Assembly: GCA_032718865.1 (NCBI GenBank)
Contig: JALUTQ010000046.1
Coordinates: forward strand, 62,001-126,000
Reading direction: 5' to 3'
Length of the DNA: 64,000 nucleotides
From: Tilletia caries
Taxonomy: Eukaryota; Basidiomycota; Exobasidiomycetes; Tilletiales; Tilletiaceae
Positions 43,835 to 56,000 of this stretch are shown here, in pieces (within the stretch, counting starts at the first letter, position 1; each line of letters begins with the position of its first letter). The translations under genes were made by a program, and so were the position numbers. The notes beneath the pieces are model-generated. The model saw only the letters and a list, made by a program, of their open reading frames with translations. It was not told the origin of the DNA and searched no databases.

Positions 43835-46800
43835 TCAAGCCTCGTCGTCGTCCTCCCCAAGGACGAAGACGGGAACAGCCGCGGACGTCCGCGAGACCTC
43901 CGCCATAGATGCCGAAGCCACGCTTCTTCCTCGACCAGCGGCGGCTACGGCTGCAGTACCTCGCCCTCGACCAAGCTCGCGCTTCACCGCCCACGCCTTG
44001 GCGATGAACAAGCCCGCGATCCCACAGAAGCTCAGACAGACAAGGGCAACGGTGACGTTACTTATCATCATAATATCCGCCCACCCCGTCCGCATCGCCA
44101 AAAAGCTGACCTCCTCGCTACTCAGCATGAACACCACCCCACCACACGTGAGCGCCAGACTCGCCAACGCCTCCGTCGGTGGTCGACCGGGTAGGATCGA
44201 GGCTGTCGCGGGGCGGAGGTAGAGGAAGAAGTAGGTCAGATAGCGGAGGATGGCGAAGGCTGCGAGGAGGTTGCCCCAGAGCGCGTGCACCTGGACTTCG
44301 AAGACGTAGTCCTGGTGATGTGCCGCCATCGCCACGCCCGTCACGCCGATGCAGAGGGCGGGGAAGGGGTTGAACGAGCCGGAGTAGGAGGGAGGCGCAC
44401 GCTGGCGATCCACCAACTCGCTCGCGTACTCGTTGACATCGTCGATAAGCAGAGGCTCCTCGCTTCCTCCTCCATCATTGCGAGCACTTAGCCGCGCTCG
44501 TCCGTCGACGGCACCACTACGATGATTCACTCGAGCTGAAGGATGGGCCAACGCAACCGGAAGACCCAAGAGCCGCTTCGTCCACCCCATCTCAATCAAC
44601 ATACCCAGCATGCCCGCGAACCAGTACATGACCGCAATGCTGATGTGCTGCACCTGCTTGACCGTGTACGGATCACCGGCGTTTGCCCCAAAGCGTTCCA
44701 TCCATGTATTTGTCGCGCCGTAGATAAAGATGACGAGACACTCGACGAACTCGGCCGAGGGGACTGCGACTGCGACACGACGAGCCGTGGTCCTGGACTT
44801 GGGACGCGCATTCCATGCCCAGCCATGCTCCGCATACGCACCGACGTATCTCCCAAACGTGAGCAACCCGTACCAGAAGAAGATACCGCCTTTCACGCCA
44901 TGCGCCACACACACGTTGATGGTGTTTGACCGACAGGCGCCTGCGTAGACCGTGAGACCGGTGTAGGACGTCGCAAAAGCGAGGATGGGCAGCGAACGAG
45001 CGACGGTGACGTGTGTGTATCGCACAAAGGCTTGCAGCCATGTTTGACGCGTCGTCCTCTTGTGGGTGGAAGGAGAGAAGTCGTCGGAAGCGGTGACGTA
45101 GCGGTTGGGAGAAGTCTCGCGTTCCCAGAGTGTAGAGATGGAAGACAATCCACGGCGGTGTTGTCGGATGGGTCCGCACCCGCGTCCGTGTCCTTCAGCG
45201 GCTCCCGAATCCTTCTCCAGATCGTCGGCCAGGTCCTCGGGGGACGCACTTCGAGCGGCACCGTTGTTGGTCCAAGGCGAGGCGAAGCGCGATCCAGCTG
45301 AAGAGACGCGCGGAGTATCGATGAGGGTGCCCGTAGGCGAAGAACAGTTGGCATCCTCTGCGGCGGTGCGGCCGCTTGAACCGCTTGACGATGAGCTTCC
45401 GTGACGCTGGATTGAACGCGGTGGCATGTTGGTGTGGGTTTGTGCATGCTCTTCGGAGTCGATGTGCTTGGCTAGAGCGACGACGTCCTCCGCGTCATTG
45501 TCATCATCAGCATGCGCGGACCTAAGCATACGCTCTTCCTCCGCAGGACTGTAAGACTCGTACTCGCCCAGCGCAATGTCATTGTCATGCTGATCACTAC
45601 CAGCCGAAGAGCTGATCCGACTCCAGAGTGTCCTCCAGCGACCATTACCAGCAGCGCGAGGCCCAACAAAGACAGAGATGATCTGTCGGACAAGACGGAT
45701 GATGTCAAGCGCGAAGATGACGGAGGAGATCCAGAAGAGGGACCATCCCATCTTGCCGTGTGAGTTGGGGGCGAAGAGGGGAGGGGAGAGCGCCTTGTAG
45801 AGGCCGCCGAGGAGCAAGGAGAGGAAGAGGGTGATGAGGTAGGCGAGAGCGCAAAGTGGTGCGAGTGATGAGTTCGCAGCCCGGAAGAAAAGGGCTGTGG
45901 AAGTTTTCGGAAGTCAGTTCTCCCATTGGCAGATTTTTGTCAGTTTTTTTGTGAATCTACTCACTGAGAGGAAGGAGAATGAAGCAAGCAATGATGCAGC
46001 CCGCGATATGGGCAGCCATCAGACGGCCATGTCTCGCCGGCTCCTCCTTCTCGACCAAGCTCTTCAAAGCCTGATTGAGCTCCGCCCGTCGCATCGGATC
46101 CCTTTCATCGAACAACTGCCGCCACCGTCCATCAACAGCACCCATAAGTGGCTGCCCATCCGACTCAGCCTCGCCCGCAGCGACGAAGCGTCTGAGCTCA
46201 TTGGTCCGTGCCGGCCCCCAGTTCATGTCCCATTCGACGTAAGAGAGCGGGGCGGGTCCCTTGGCGTAGAAGAGAGCGGTTTCGTTGAACTCGGTCAAGG
46301 CGGGGGCGTTGCCGTGGTGGTGGTGATGGCCGCCCCATTGGCCCGGCGGTGGGGGTGGGATGGGCAGGAGCAAGGTTCCCGCTGTCCATGGATCTGGCAA
46401 GTCTTGAGCGGAAGTGAAAGGTCCGTGGTCGTGGGTGAAGTTTGAATAGGGGATCGATGAAGATGGCTGCGCAGGCATGTCATGACTATGACCGTGACTG
46501 TGACTGTGCTCGCGGGGGTTTTCGATGGGCGGCTTAGGTTGTAGATGATCGTGCTGATGGCCGTGTTCGACGGGCATAGGTTCTTCATCCTCTTTCTCCT
46601 CCTCATCGTGGCTGTGATCTCCATGCCTGATGGCGAGGAAGGGAAGTCGACGGGATGAGGAAACGAGGCTGTTCAGCGAAGCCTCTCCAAATTTGAGGGC
46701 GGATGTTGAGGAGGGGAGTGCGCCAATTGCGATGGTTGTTGCTGCGACACCGACCGCCTGAAGCAGAGTCCACTTGCGGATCCGGCCTTGGCTTCGCATC

Positions 46801-46850
46801 GTCCTCGCACCTGCACCTTCCCCAGTCCCTGCTGATCCTTTGCCCGACAT
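43835..46850 (-). CDS. YTP1-family multispanning membrane protein with His-rich N-terminal region
   Basis: The 981-residue model (exons 45965-46850 and 43835-45894, intron GTGAGT...CCACAG, in phase) fits the fungal YTP1-like family: an N-terminal DUF2427-like membrane block around HGRLMAAHIAGCIIACFILLPLS, a long disordered cytosolic loop, and a C-terminal multi-helix block including YTGLTVYAGACRSN, HGVKGGIFFWYGLLTFGRYVG, HISIAVMYWFAGMLGMLIE and HHQDYVFEVQVHALWGNLLA. A signal-anchor segment lies near residues 25-50. Between it and the first conserved block is a remarkable His-rich stretch (HGDHSHDEEE, HGHQHDHL, HSHSHGHSHD, GGHHHHHG) suggesting metal binding, an inference. Family function is not established; yeast Ytp1 is known mainly by expression. 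The promoter side has a TATATATATATA at about 47022-47033. Confidence 0.83.
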
Positions 46851-47323
46851 CGTGATTCGAACAGTGGAGTGGCTATTGAGAATTTGCTCGGAGCGTTTTC
46901 TTGAGATTCGTGCTGGCTGTCGATGGGACTCGCTGCGTCGTCGTTGGTGGTGATGGTGGCGAGCAAGAAGAAGAGGAGGGGGCAGGGGGGGAGGGGGAAG
47001 TGGAGCTCTACATTCTCTCAATATATATATATACATTGACCGCAGCGAGAACTCGCGATCGAATCTCGATCCTCGTCTTCCTCGATGCCTTGTTCGACTT
47101 TTTTTGGTAAGCCCCACTAGTGCTGTTCACACGTAGCCCTTATTCTCGCTGCGCCTCCCCGCGCCGCGCCTAAATTCCTGAGTTCGCCTCATTTTTGTAA
47201 CAGTTTGTATGCCTTGCCCTACGCTCAATACAACACAGCGTCCAATACAACAGAGCTCACAACTTGGCCATTTCGCGCATCCGTCCTCACTTTGGCTACG
47301 TGCAACCACAACGTTGACCAGCC

Positions 47324-48715
47324 ATGCGACCGCGTACAGATCGAGCTCGACTCATACAAGAAGCAGAAGGCCTCACTGCTTTCCTCGTGCTGGACGAAGC
47401 GCAGTCATTCCCCAACACAGACAGCGACACAGAGTCATCTGAGTCCTTTCCTTCTCTCTCAACAATCTCAATGATCATGCTTGCGGAACTCTACGAAACT
47501 CGATATCTTGAGGATCGATTGCCTGTTCCAAAGGCGCGTGCCTGGGTGGATATGGTGCTGCCAGAGCTCGATGATTCTCGATTCCGGACCTGGGTCAGGA
47601 TGGACCGTGCGACGTTCGGCCTAGTCCACGATCTCATCGCCAGCAATCCCATCTTTGGCACGTCGGCGACTGCGAGGTCTCCTCAATCTTCCGTAGCGGA
47701 ACAGTTGGCAATCGCGCTGCACAAATTTGGTATGAGTGGCTCGGGAAGTGGGATTCGGATCGAGGCGGGGCACTGGGCCACATCGGAGGGACATATTGTC
47801 AAGTGCATGAAGCGGGTGACACGAGCTCTCAGCGATATTATGCAGGATTGGATTCAGTGGCCAGACGCTGACGACAGAGCAGCAGAATCAAAAGACTCCT
47901 ACAACAGGGCGGGCTTAAGGGGGGGGGCGATCGGGAAGCTGGACGGTACGGATGTTGTTCTTTACGAGAAACCAGGTTTGTCATGTTATGCGTCGATGGT
48001 TGAATCATGCTCATGTATGGCAGCGCTGATGTAGACTTATCATCTTTCTAATCAGGCGGTACGATGACAGGCGAAGAATTCTTCACACGCAAGAAGAAGT
48101 ATGCTATCAACCTGACTGCAGTCTGCAACAGGAAGAAGCAATTCACTTTTTATCAGTACGGGATGGCCGGCCTCTGTTCATGACAGTCGAGTGTGGTCGA
48201 ATACAGATGTAGCGATGCGACCTGATGAGTATTTTGCCCCTCACGAATACCTCATCGCCGACTCGGCATACCCCTGTGGCGATCACTTGGTGGCCCCATA
48301 CAAGCGTCTTCTATCTCGGCTCCCCGACAATCGCATCTTCAATCGCGCGCTGTCTTCATTGCGCATCGATATTGAGCACGCGTTTGGACTGCTGAAGAAT
48401 CGATGGTCCAGTCTGAGAGGATTGCGATTGCGGGTGCTGAACGACGACAGTATGGAACTCGTATGCCGATGGGTCAGCGCCTGCTGCGTCCTCCACAACA
48501 TAATGCTGTGGGCCAAGGACGATTGGGAGGACGAACGCCTTGAAGAGGGGGGGAGAATGAAGAGGGGGAAGAGGGTGCCAATGTTGTTGAGGACAGAGCA
48601 CAGGATCGGCGACGGAAAAACGTTCAAAGGGAGGTGCTGCAGTTTCAACGTCGTTTGGATTGATGGCGAAGAGGGAGGCGAAAAGGAACCACGACAAACA
48701 ACGGATGGGCTTTGA
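47324..48715 (+). pseudogene. Harbinger (HARBI1-like DDE_4) transposase, frameshifted
   Basis: The reading starts at ATG 47324. It passes through an N-terminal helix-turn-helix-like region (FRTWVRMDRATFGLVHDLI, VAEQLAIALHKFGMSGSGS), reaches GGAIGKLDGTDVVL with the first catalytic Asp, crosses an intron with a GTTTGT donor and a TAATCAG acceptor (about 47975-48056), and continues GGTMTGEEFFTRKKKYAINLTAVC. At 48171-48172 one extra C shifts the frame to a stop at 48183. The other frame then resumes the family sequence SVHDSRVWSNTDV, IADSAYPCGDHLVAPYK with the second Asp, and SSLRIDIEHAFGLLKNRWSSLRGL with the catalytic Glu. All three catalytic residues survive, so the copy is recently broken, or the extra C is a sequence error. 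Confidence 0.83.
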
Positions 48716-48805
48716 TTCACTGCAATTCAAAAATGTTGTCAGCTTTTGAATTCAGTCTCTGCAGCCTGTAGATGGACATTGGAAGTTTGTAATGTTTGAC
48801 CGACC

Positions 48806-50689
48806 TTATCCCTCGGGCCTCGACGGATCAATCCTTGCTCCTGGTTCTGGTCGAGACGACGACATCGAACCTTGCCCTGGGTTCGAAAGCGCTGACTGCC
48901 ATTGCGGTGGGCCCCCAGACAGAACCTGAGCCAACCAGGGCGGAGGAGGTCCCCACTGCTGCTGAGGACCGGCAGAACCTAAGGAATAGTGTCAGAACGT
49001 AGAGAATCAGTAACCTAATTCTCAGCTGAGATGTGGAACCGAGCTCGTACCATGTGCTCCAAAAGGGTTGACGAGAGGCGCGTTGGTGGCCGATTGTGCC
49101 CTGAACATCTCCAGTCTGAGCCTCTTGCGTTCCAACGCCCTTTCTTCTGCTCGCTCCTTATCTTGCTGACGCCTTTCCTCCCTTCGTTCCTCCCTCTCTT
49201 CCCTTCGCTCCTCCTTCTCCTCCTCTCTACGCGCCTTCTGATCTTCCCGTTCCTCCTCTCTTCGCAGCCGATCAGCCTCCCGCTGCTCATCACGTCTATG
49301 TCGCTCCCATCGCATTTCTGTTTCCCTTCTGGTCTCTTTGGCCTCTAGCTCCATCCTCCTGTCCTCGCGCTCCTTCTCCCTCTCCTTCTTTTCGGCCTCA
49401 TGTTCCGCCCATCGCAAGGCCTGGTCCCCAGACCATTTGGTCTTTTCCACAGCTTCAGCCGCCTTCTTGGCTTCGGCTGCCTCCAACAACGCAGCCCGAT
49501 CGCGGTCCATTGCAACTCGTTCGCGTTCTTGCTGATTTTTGGTTCTGTTGGCATCGAGAGACACGATAACGTCCGCTATGCTGGAGGACTTGCTTGGCGT
49601 AGAAAGGGGGGGTTGGGACCGGGCCTTTTGTTGAGAACGGGCCCGCGCGAAGAGCTTGGGGTTTTGATCGTTGGACCTTTCTGGCTCTCTTGACCATCTT
49701 GGCTTTTTTCGGGGTGCTGACTGCCACTGATCTCCCGTTCCTTTCCTTTCTGCTGTGGTTGGCCACGCTCCTCTCCAGCAGCAGCTGGACTACCAAGAGC
49801 CTCGTCTCCTTGTTCCAGATCGCCTCCTTGATCCGGAACAGGAAAATCTGCGTCCAAGATCCGCTGCGCAGAATTGGCATCCCCATACGCCTCTAGATCG
49901 GCGTCCGAATTCTCGGGGACCGCCCGAGGCTGCTGCGCGAGACCTGCACTGCTGGCTACCACGGGCGGACGGACGTTGGACTTCGTGGCCATATCATCTT
50001 CAAGGGTATAGTACCAATGGCAGGTCCTTTCGACGTAGGCTTTAAATTCCAGCATCTCAGCGATCTAGTTCCTCTGATAGCGCGGTGGGAATAGGTATAG
50101 GACTGACCTTGAATCGTCTCCCCCTTTCTTCCATTCGCACCTTTGAACAGGGCGTTTTTCTTCATCCTCCCCTACCCCTCCGATGCCACCTCCAGTTGTG
50201 CTTAGCTGCTGCACAACGGAGTTGTAGCGCTCAATCATCTTGCTGACCTTGTCTCCGACCCTCTTTGCAGCGAGTTTCTGCTGACCCTTCAGCAGTTCGG
50301 CGAGCGTGGGGTGCTGATCCGCCAGACGAAGTTCCTTTATCATGCGCAGGCAGGCATCGTTCTTGTGCGAGATGAACAGAGCCAGATTCCTTGCTAATCC
50401 AGACTTGTCTCTCTTGCAGAGCCATTCCGCCAAGTTTTTCCTCGTCTACGCGCGTCCAGCGCATTTTGGAGGCGCCTTCTTCGATCTCGGCCGGTGCCGG
50501 AGCTGCATCGGCACCACCACCAGCGGCAGGACCCAGAGCCCCACTCAAGATCCCAGCGGCAGCTGTGGAGGGCTGTCCCGTTGCCTGAGGTGCGGGAGCG
50601 TTTGCGGCCACCTTCCGGGGTGATGTGCGGGACGGAGCGACCTGACGAGGACGAGCCCGAGCGGGACCGGGGCCGGGAGGAACGGACAT
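48806..50689 (-). pseudogene. Second gene of the Harbinger element (Myb/SANT-like DNA-binding protein), frameshifted
   Basis: The minus-strand model has exons 50108-50689, 49051-50055 and 48806-48978 with GTCAGT and GTACGA donors. It encodes a Pro/Ala-rich start (MSVPPGPGPARARP), a Myb/SANT-like segment (KMRWTRVDEEKL-AEWLCKRDKSGLARN... HPTLAELLKGQQKLAAKRVGDKVSKMIERYNSVVQQL), an acidic/Gln-rich middle, a very long Glu/Arg/Lys coiled coil (REKEREDRRMELEAKE...) and a Pro/Gln-rich tail. Harbinger transposons typically pair a transposase with such a protein for DNA binding and nuclear import. One extra T at about 50432 shifts the frame inside the Myb-like domain, and a C-run (49606-49612) shifts it again before the coiled coil. 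Confidence 0.7.
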
Positions 50690-52526
50690 GTGGGACAGAG
50701 AGGGAGGAGCGGGGAGGAGCACCGCACAGAGGTGAGCTGAAAGGTGAGTTCTCAATGCTGCTGCAGACGTTGGTGACAGCTGACACCTGCTCTTCTCTAT
50801 TGCAGGACAACCCCGACACTCGGCACTACGGACCTTCTCTGCCGACTGCTGACTGCCGGGGTGCACGTGTCGCCCTTTTTTCTTCCCCTCCACAGGTCGT
50901 CTTTCTTCTCTCCCGACCACACCCTTCACGCATCCGCCTACCACCACACGTCCACACTCCACACAGCCAGTGAGCCGTACTCCCACTCTCTCCCAACTGT
51001 GAACTGTTCCTGACACATGTTCAGCACCTCTCCTCCCCTCCCTCGCCCCCCTTGCCGCTCAACAGCAGCATCGCACCACAGAACACAGCACGGCAACACA
51101 GCCCCGACAGCTGCCGACTTCCCCCACCACTCGCTCCGGAAGTCAGCACCAGGCCACCAGCACCGTCGAGTATCAATCCCAGTCACTACTCTCTCCATGT
51201 GCGATGCTAATGCTGACCAGTCCCCTGCCACGACTTGCTTCCATGCTCTCACTCCTCAGACCGCGGAGATAACCTGGCTTCGATTTGAAGATGAGTGACT
51301 GCTGCGCCGTGACGCTTGGCCGGCTGACAATGACTGACTGAACTTGACCGTGAGATCTTCCACAGTGTCTGGCAAGTGGCGCGGTTCAACATATCTTATT
51401 AAGTATTATGTCACCACCACCAGTCATCACAGATCACCCCTGCCTCTTCCTCAGACCCCTCCACACGTCTCCAGACGGCTGACGATCCTCAACCCTGCCC
51501 CACGCCCCACCTATTTGGTTCATGCAGCTTTTCCTTCTTCTGTTTCGATCTCCCCAGTCCTCCGCACCCCCCCAACTGCGCATCGCCTACCATGGGTCGG
51601 TAGGGGATTACAGCTCCTCACCAAGATCGAGCAAAAAGTCAAAACACAAAATGTGAGTATGAACCGTAGCGCGCCGCTTGCTCATACTGAGTCTCAGAGG
51701 ATAAACTGTTTTTGCTGAACCTGTTGCTCCATTGCTGCGCCTGTCTTCCGTCAGGTACATTCATGCCCAAGTTCTGCGTCGTGCGCACTAGCTGTACGTG
51801 ATTGACCCTTCTGAAATCTGACCTGGCTTGTTGTTCCACTCCCTTTTTCTCTATCCGGAACCCGCCTGCTCATACAAGAAGAGACCACCACCCCCCTTAT
51901 TGCATCTGGTACCGCATCGATCGATCGGCTCCGTCTAGCAAACACTACTGCGAGAGGTGTCGGGAACTCGGGTCTCGGGGTCACTGATCACTGCGAGGTG
52001 AACAGTTAACCGCTCCCAACTGCTCCCAACTGTTGACGCTTGAGCTCATGTTTCCCCTTTTTTTCTGCTGACATTGTGCATTGTGCATTTGATGTCTTCC
52101 ACCTTGCTGGCTGGCTGAAGTGCAAGGGTCAAGGAACGAGGCACACCGCACAACGTCTTTTGATGCCGACTCAGCTAACCTTTTTCGCTTCACTTCAACA
52201 CAGGTTCTTCACAGTTCACACGCTCTCCTTTTTTGGCGGAAGAGGTTTGAGGTTTCAGCGTCGTCGAGGACAGTTTAGCTAAACGTAATCTGTCTACAGC
52301 GTGGTGCAACATTCGAGGGGGTATCCGAATGCGTCCTTCGGAAAGCCATAAAAGGCCGCGGTCAATGTGCCAACTTCACTTTTGCTGTATCCTCGTCATC
52401 TAACCACTCCTTCCTCACTTTACACTTCTGCTTCCTTCTCAAAGACAGGCTTAACCCGCCTTTACCCCCCAAGCTTTACCCTTCTTCACATTCAAATTCA
52501 AATCACCCATACTCTCATTCTTCAGG

Positions 52527-52656
52527 ATGCAGTTCTTTCACATTTCACAACCTCGTTGCACTTCTCTCCCTGGCTACCGTCGCCATAGCCGACTACGCCT
52601 CCCTGTCCAGTAACATCAAGGCCATCGACACGGCTGTGGTCTCGCTCAACATCTAG
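52527..52656 (+). pseudogene. 5' relic of an HsbA-like (hydrophobic surface-binding) secreted protein gene
   Basis: After ATG CAG TTC TTT (52527) a shift leads into the frame NLVALLSLATVAIADYASLSSNIKAIDTAVVSLN. This reads as a signal peptide followed by the SSNIKAIDTAVVSLN start typical of HsbA-type secreted proteins, then TAG at 52654. An apparent TATA box and leader remain upstream. The rest of the domain is not recognisable. It sits inside the Harbinger element's inverted ends, so it was either captured by it or lay in nested DNA. Confidence 0.5.
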
Positions 52657-52917
52657 CTTTGGAGTTCGAGCGTGAATATCTTCTACTCGGGCGAGCTCAA
52701 CGTCCAGACCATCCCGTTTGCTTCACTACCATTTTTCCCCTCGATTTCAGCTTCTTTCCCAATCGGTTATGCGCCAGCAGTCGAAGTGCGCTTGCTTCCA
52801 GTCTGTATCTGTACCAGTTCGGTCTGATTGTGCATCTATCTAGGATTCTGTAATGCAAGTGTGCTTGAGCGAGCCTAGGTGATTTGTGGTGAGGCGGAGC
52901 GAGGCGAGGCGAGAACA

Positions 52918-52939
52918 GGAGGACCTTTTGAGGTCCTCC
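52918..52939. repeat. Short perfect hairpin near the right end of the Harbinger element
   Basis: GGAGGACCT and AGGTCCTCC flank a 4-base TTTG loop, a 9-bp perfect stem about 87 bp inside the right terminus. No equivalent was seen at the left end. Confidence 0.6.
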
Positions 52940-53026
52940 AGGTTTCGCGTCGCGCAGCGAAACTGAGCGAGCGTAGGCGAGAACAAGAGAGGGTGGGCGA
53001 GACTAAGGTCTACGTGTGAACAGCAC

Positions 53027-56000
53027 TACTGTCACTTTCGCCAGCGTCATCGGGCATCGACACCGCGCGTCAAAGTGGGAACGCCACCATGTTGTGGCTT
53101 CCATTTGGTTTGTTTGTTCCATCGAAGCATCTCTGTCGATCAATTGGTTTCAGAACGGTTTCACGCAGTTGCGTTCTCCTGGCTTTGGGGCTTTCGGCCG
53201 AGTGCCTGTCGCTTTCCCACGGTCCACTCCTCATCCCGCCGGGCTTTGCAACGTGACTTTCTTCCTTGCACTCGTCGATCACCTCGATGTGGATTTAGGA
53301 CGGCGGCGTCACGCTGAGTCTCAGCTCCCAACGCACTCGCCGCCTCAAGCTTGACCTCGCCGACGATGGCAGGCCCCTCGAGGCGTCGCATACTTGCATC
53401 GGACAGCTTCACATTCGTCGGTAGATATCCGGCCGGGCAATACGCAGCGTTCGGCGAGTTGCGGCGGAGGTCACGGACAGTGCTCCGGAAAGCTGCATGG
53501 CCGAGGGCTTGCTAAATGGAAAGGCTGTTGTCCGAAGTGAGTGACTCCATCCATTGTCTGTTGCCTCTCTTATACTTGCAAAACAAAACTGATCTGTCTT
53601 CCGTGCTTCCGCAGTTCTACATTTCGACGGAAGTCATGTTCCGGGCCGGGTTTGGACTCTGGAGTCACCACACGGCACACCTGCTGACCAGCCTACGACG
53701 ACTGAAGGAAACCGAGCCACCACTGCATCTCTACAGCCTGCATCCTTCATCAACGCATCAACTTCCGAATCAGCATTTCTGGAATCTAGTCCAAACGGTG
53801 GATCTTCGAGCCCTTAAGCCCCGACCACGTTTCCCTTCACCATCAGACTCACACGGAGTCTTCCCAACTTTCGCAGGTTGTCCAACGCGATGTGTATGAA
53901 GGCTTATCAACGCGATGGATTGCGCCTTCAACGCTTCAAACGCCCGTACCAGATCTCGAACGGCAAAATCAGGCAACGCGAGGTTCCTGTGGCGACCGTC
54001 AGCCCGCTCCGGAAGGAGGCAGCCGCGCTCTCAGTCGATCGGCGGCCCCGGGCGAGAAAAATGCACGCGCCGACGTTCCCGGCCGAAGACTGGACGAACC
54101 TGCCGCGTCGCTGGACCTACCTCGAGGAATGTTCCCTGCCGACAAGAAGACGCATTCAGTCGCAATTTTCAGGCAGAGAGGAAAGCGTGCCAGCCAGGTC
54201 ATGGATGGTGGAGAAGACACTACGAAGAAGAAGAAAAGTAAGACTTCTGACATCCGGTCTTCTCCTCGTCCACCTGCGCAAACGGAGACGGCTCCAGCTT
54301 GAGAGCCAACGTACGGTACCTGCCGTTGATATGAGGTTCTCCTCGGCCTAAATTCGAACGCTTTTTCATCAGCCGTCCATCGCACCTTCGCAAGCACGAT
54401 ACAGTCCAACGTCATCCGTCTGCAGTGCAACCGTACGAGTTCGACATGCGATGACATGCTCGACCTCAGCTGGATTTGCGCAGTGCCACGAGCGCGACCG
54501 GGCACAGGGAAGTATGGGAGGGTTGGCCCGAATGGGAAGGAGAGCGCTACGAGTACGTGTGCGGGTGCGACGGGCGTCCTGAATGCTGGGAATAGGGCGG
54601 TAGTGACGATGAACAATAAGAAGAAGTGGAACAGGAAGTCTGGGAAAGGTGGGTACGGGCGAGACCGAGGTTGGAGACGCTCGACACAAATGGCGTTTCA
54701 GCGCCTGATGGTGTTGATACATCCTTTGGTGCGAGAATGAACGTTATCTGCTCGCCTTTTGTAGAGGTGAGCGACGTTTTTACCCATCGCATAGACGTCC
54801 TGCGTGGCCGTACTGACTCGGGATGTTCATAGATGCTTGGTCCTCAATAGCTCAGCTATCGGAAGGATCACACCTGCTCTCAATACGGATATCATAATGG
54901 TATGTGTATTCGAGTAGCATTGTTCTGGCTCTCGCTTGCGCTCACTCTCCTTCTCAATCATCACAAGATTCGCTCCTGCAGATTACCAAACAGATCAGCC
55001 TTTTCCGACAACATCCCCGCTCCCGTGCCCTGCAATCAATTCAGACGGCTTTAACATGTTCACAAGGATAACTAAACGGGCTCCATCAAGATGGTGCGAG
55101 TCCGATTCTCGGCTGTAGCTCGAGGATGTCGTGTCTTTCATGAGGGTGCGTATCCAGGATGATTCTGAGTGAGTTGGCTACGAGACGTTGTGTCAAATCG
55201 TCAAGAAGGCGAATAGGAGCTGACTATGCTTTGTGTGGGCTTGACAGAGCATACGTGTACGATCTCTTCACCATGATCGTACATGAGGCATGAGGTCCAA
55301 TCAGCACAGGTCACAGGTCGTTGCAGAAGCTTCTCGAGGCGCAAAGATGGGGTGATCACTGCAAATGATCCGATAGGTCGTCCCAATAGCACACTGAGTT
55401 CATCACTTCTGCTCTGTTCTTCCATCTAGCCATCCTTAATGGTCCCGCCTCAACGCCGGTCGACGATAATACAGTATATCGACATCGTCTACGTATCGGA
55501 ATTTCTCACGCCTCCCGCGCGTCAGCTGTGCCACATCCGACGGAAACTCCACAACGTTCGTCGCACACGGTTCATCTGGCCTGAAGACGGTCGCCCGCCT
55601 CGATCCAGTGCCCGCAGCGTAACAATGCTCCGTCTCTTCAGATGGTCTACCAAACTCGCATATCCCTGCTTCTCGCGAGCTCTACTCCATGACGCTTTCG
55701 GAATCCGGGCCTTTCGGGACAGGCTGTGAGTACTCCCTCTTTCAACTTCGCTTGGCAACGTCTACAGCCAGTAGTTCATCAGCATGCATCTGTCCTGCTT
55801 CACCATAGATCCACCTCTCGCAACCTCTCTCGCCCTCGCAACATATCTTTTCTTGGCTCGGTCTTGCTCGGTTTCGCGCTCGTGTCGACCCTTCTCACGT
55901 ACCTAGCTGCAACGATTGCACGTTCCGACGGAGTGGGGTGTTTGGGAGACCGAGCGCGATTCGCCACCCTGGGCATTCGTGATCCGCTACTATCGCAGGC

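Larger units (their letters stand above)
47120..53026. mobile_element. 5.9-kb PIF/Harbinger-type DNA transposon with degenerate genes
   Basis: The termini are inverted copies starting GTGCTGTTCACACGTAG; the match runs 30 bp with two mismatches (47120-47149 and 52997-53026). TA is present at both outer edges (47118-47119 and 53027-53028), while the next bases differ, so the duplication reads as TA rather than the usual TWA. Inside are a DDE_4 (HARBI1-like) transposase on the + strand and a convergent second gene on the minus strand, the two-gene layout of this superfamily. Both genes are frameshifted. The right 2.3 kb contains non-transposon DNA including a secreted-protein relic. Insertion is just upstream of the YTP1-like gene. 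Confidence 0.82.
50690..53026. other. Right part of the Harbinger element, largely uncharacterised
   Basis: These 2.3 kb follow the start of the minus-strand gene. The first part may be its promoter. The middle (51000-52300) has no supported gene despite many short open frames and CT-rich stretches. A TATA-like CATAAAAGG at about 52347 precedes a pyrimidine-rich leader and the HsbA-like relic. The last 170 bp are rich in GGCGAG/GAGCGAG words and include the 52918-52939 hairpin. Confidence 0.45.

Noticed and set aside
54842..55125. tRNA halves: A-box-like TAGCTCAGC at 54850 and B-box-like GTCCGATTC near 55095
   Set aside because: They are about 250 bp apart, the B box has a mismatch, and no consistent cloverleaf forms.
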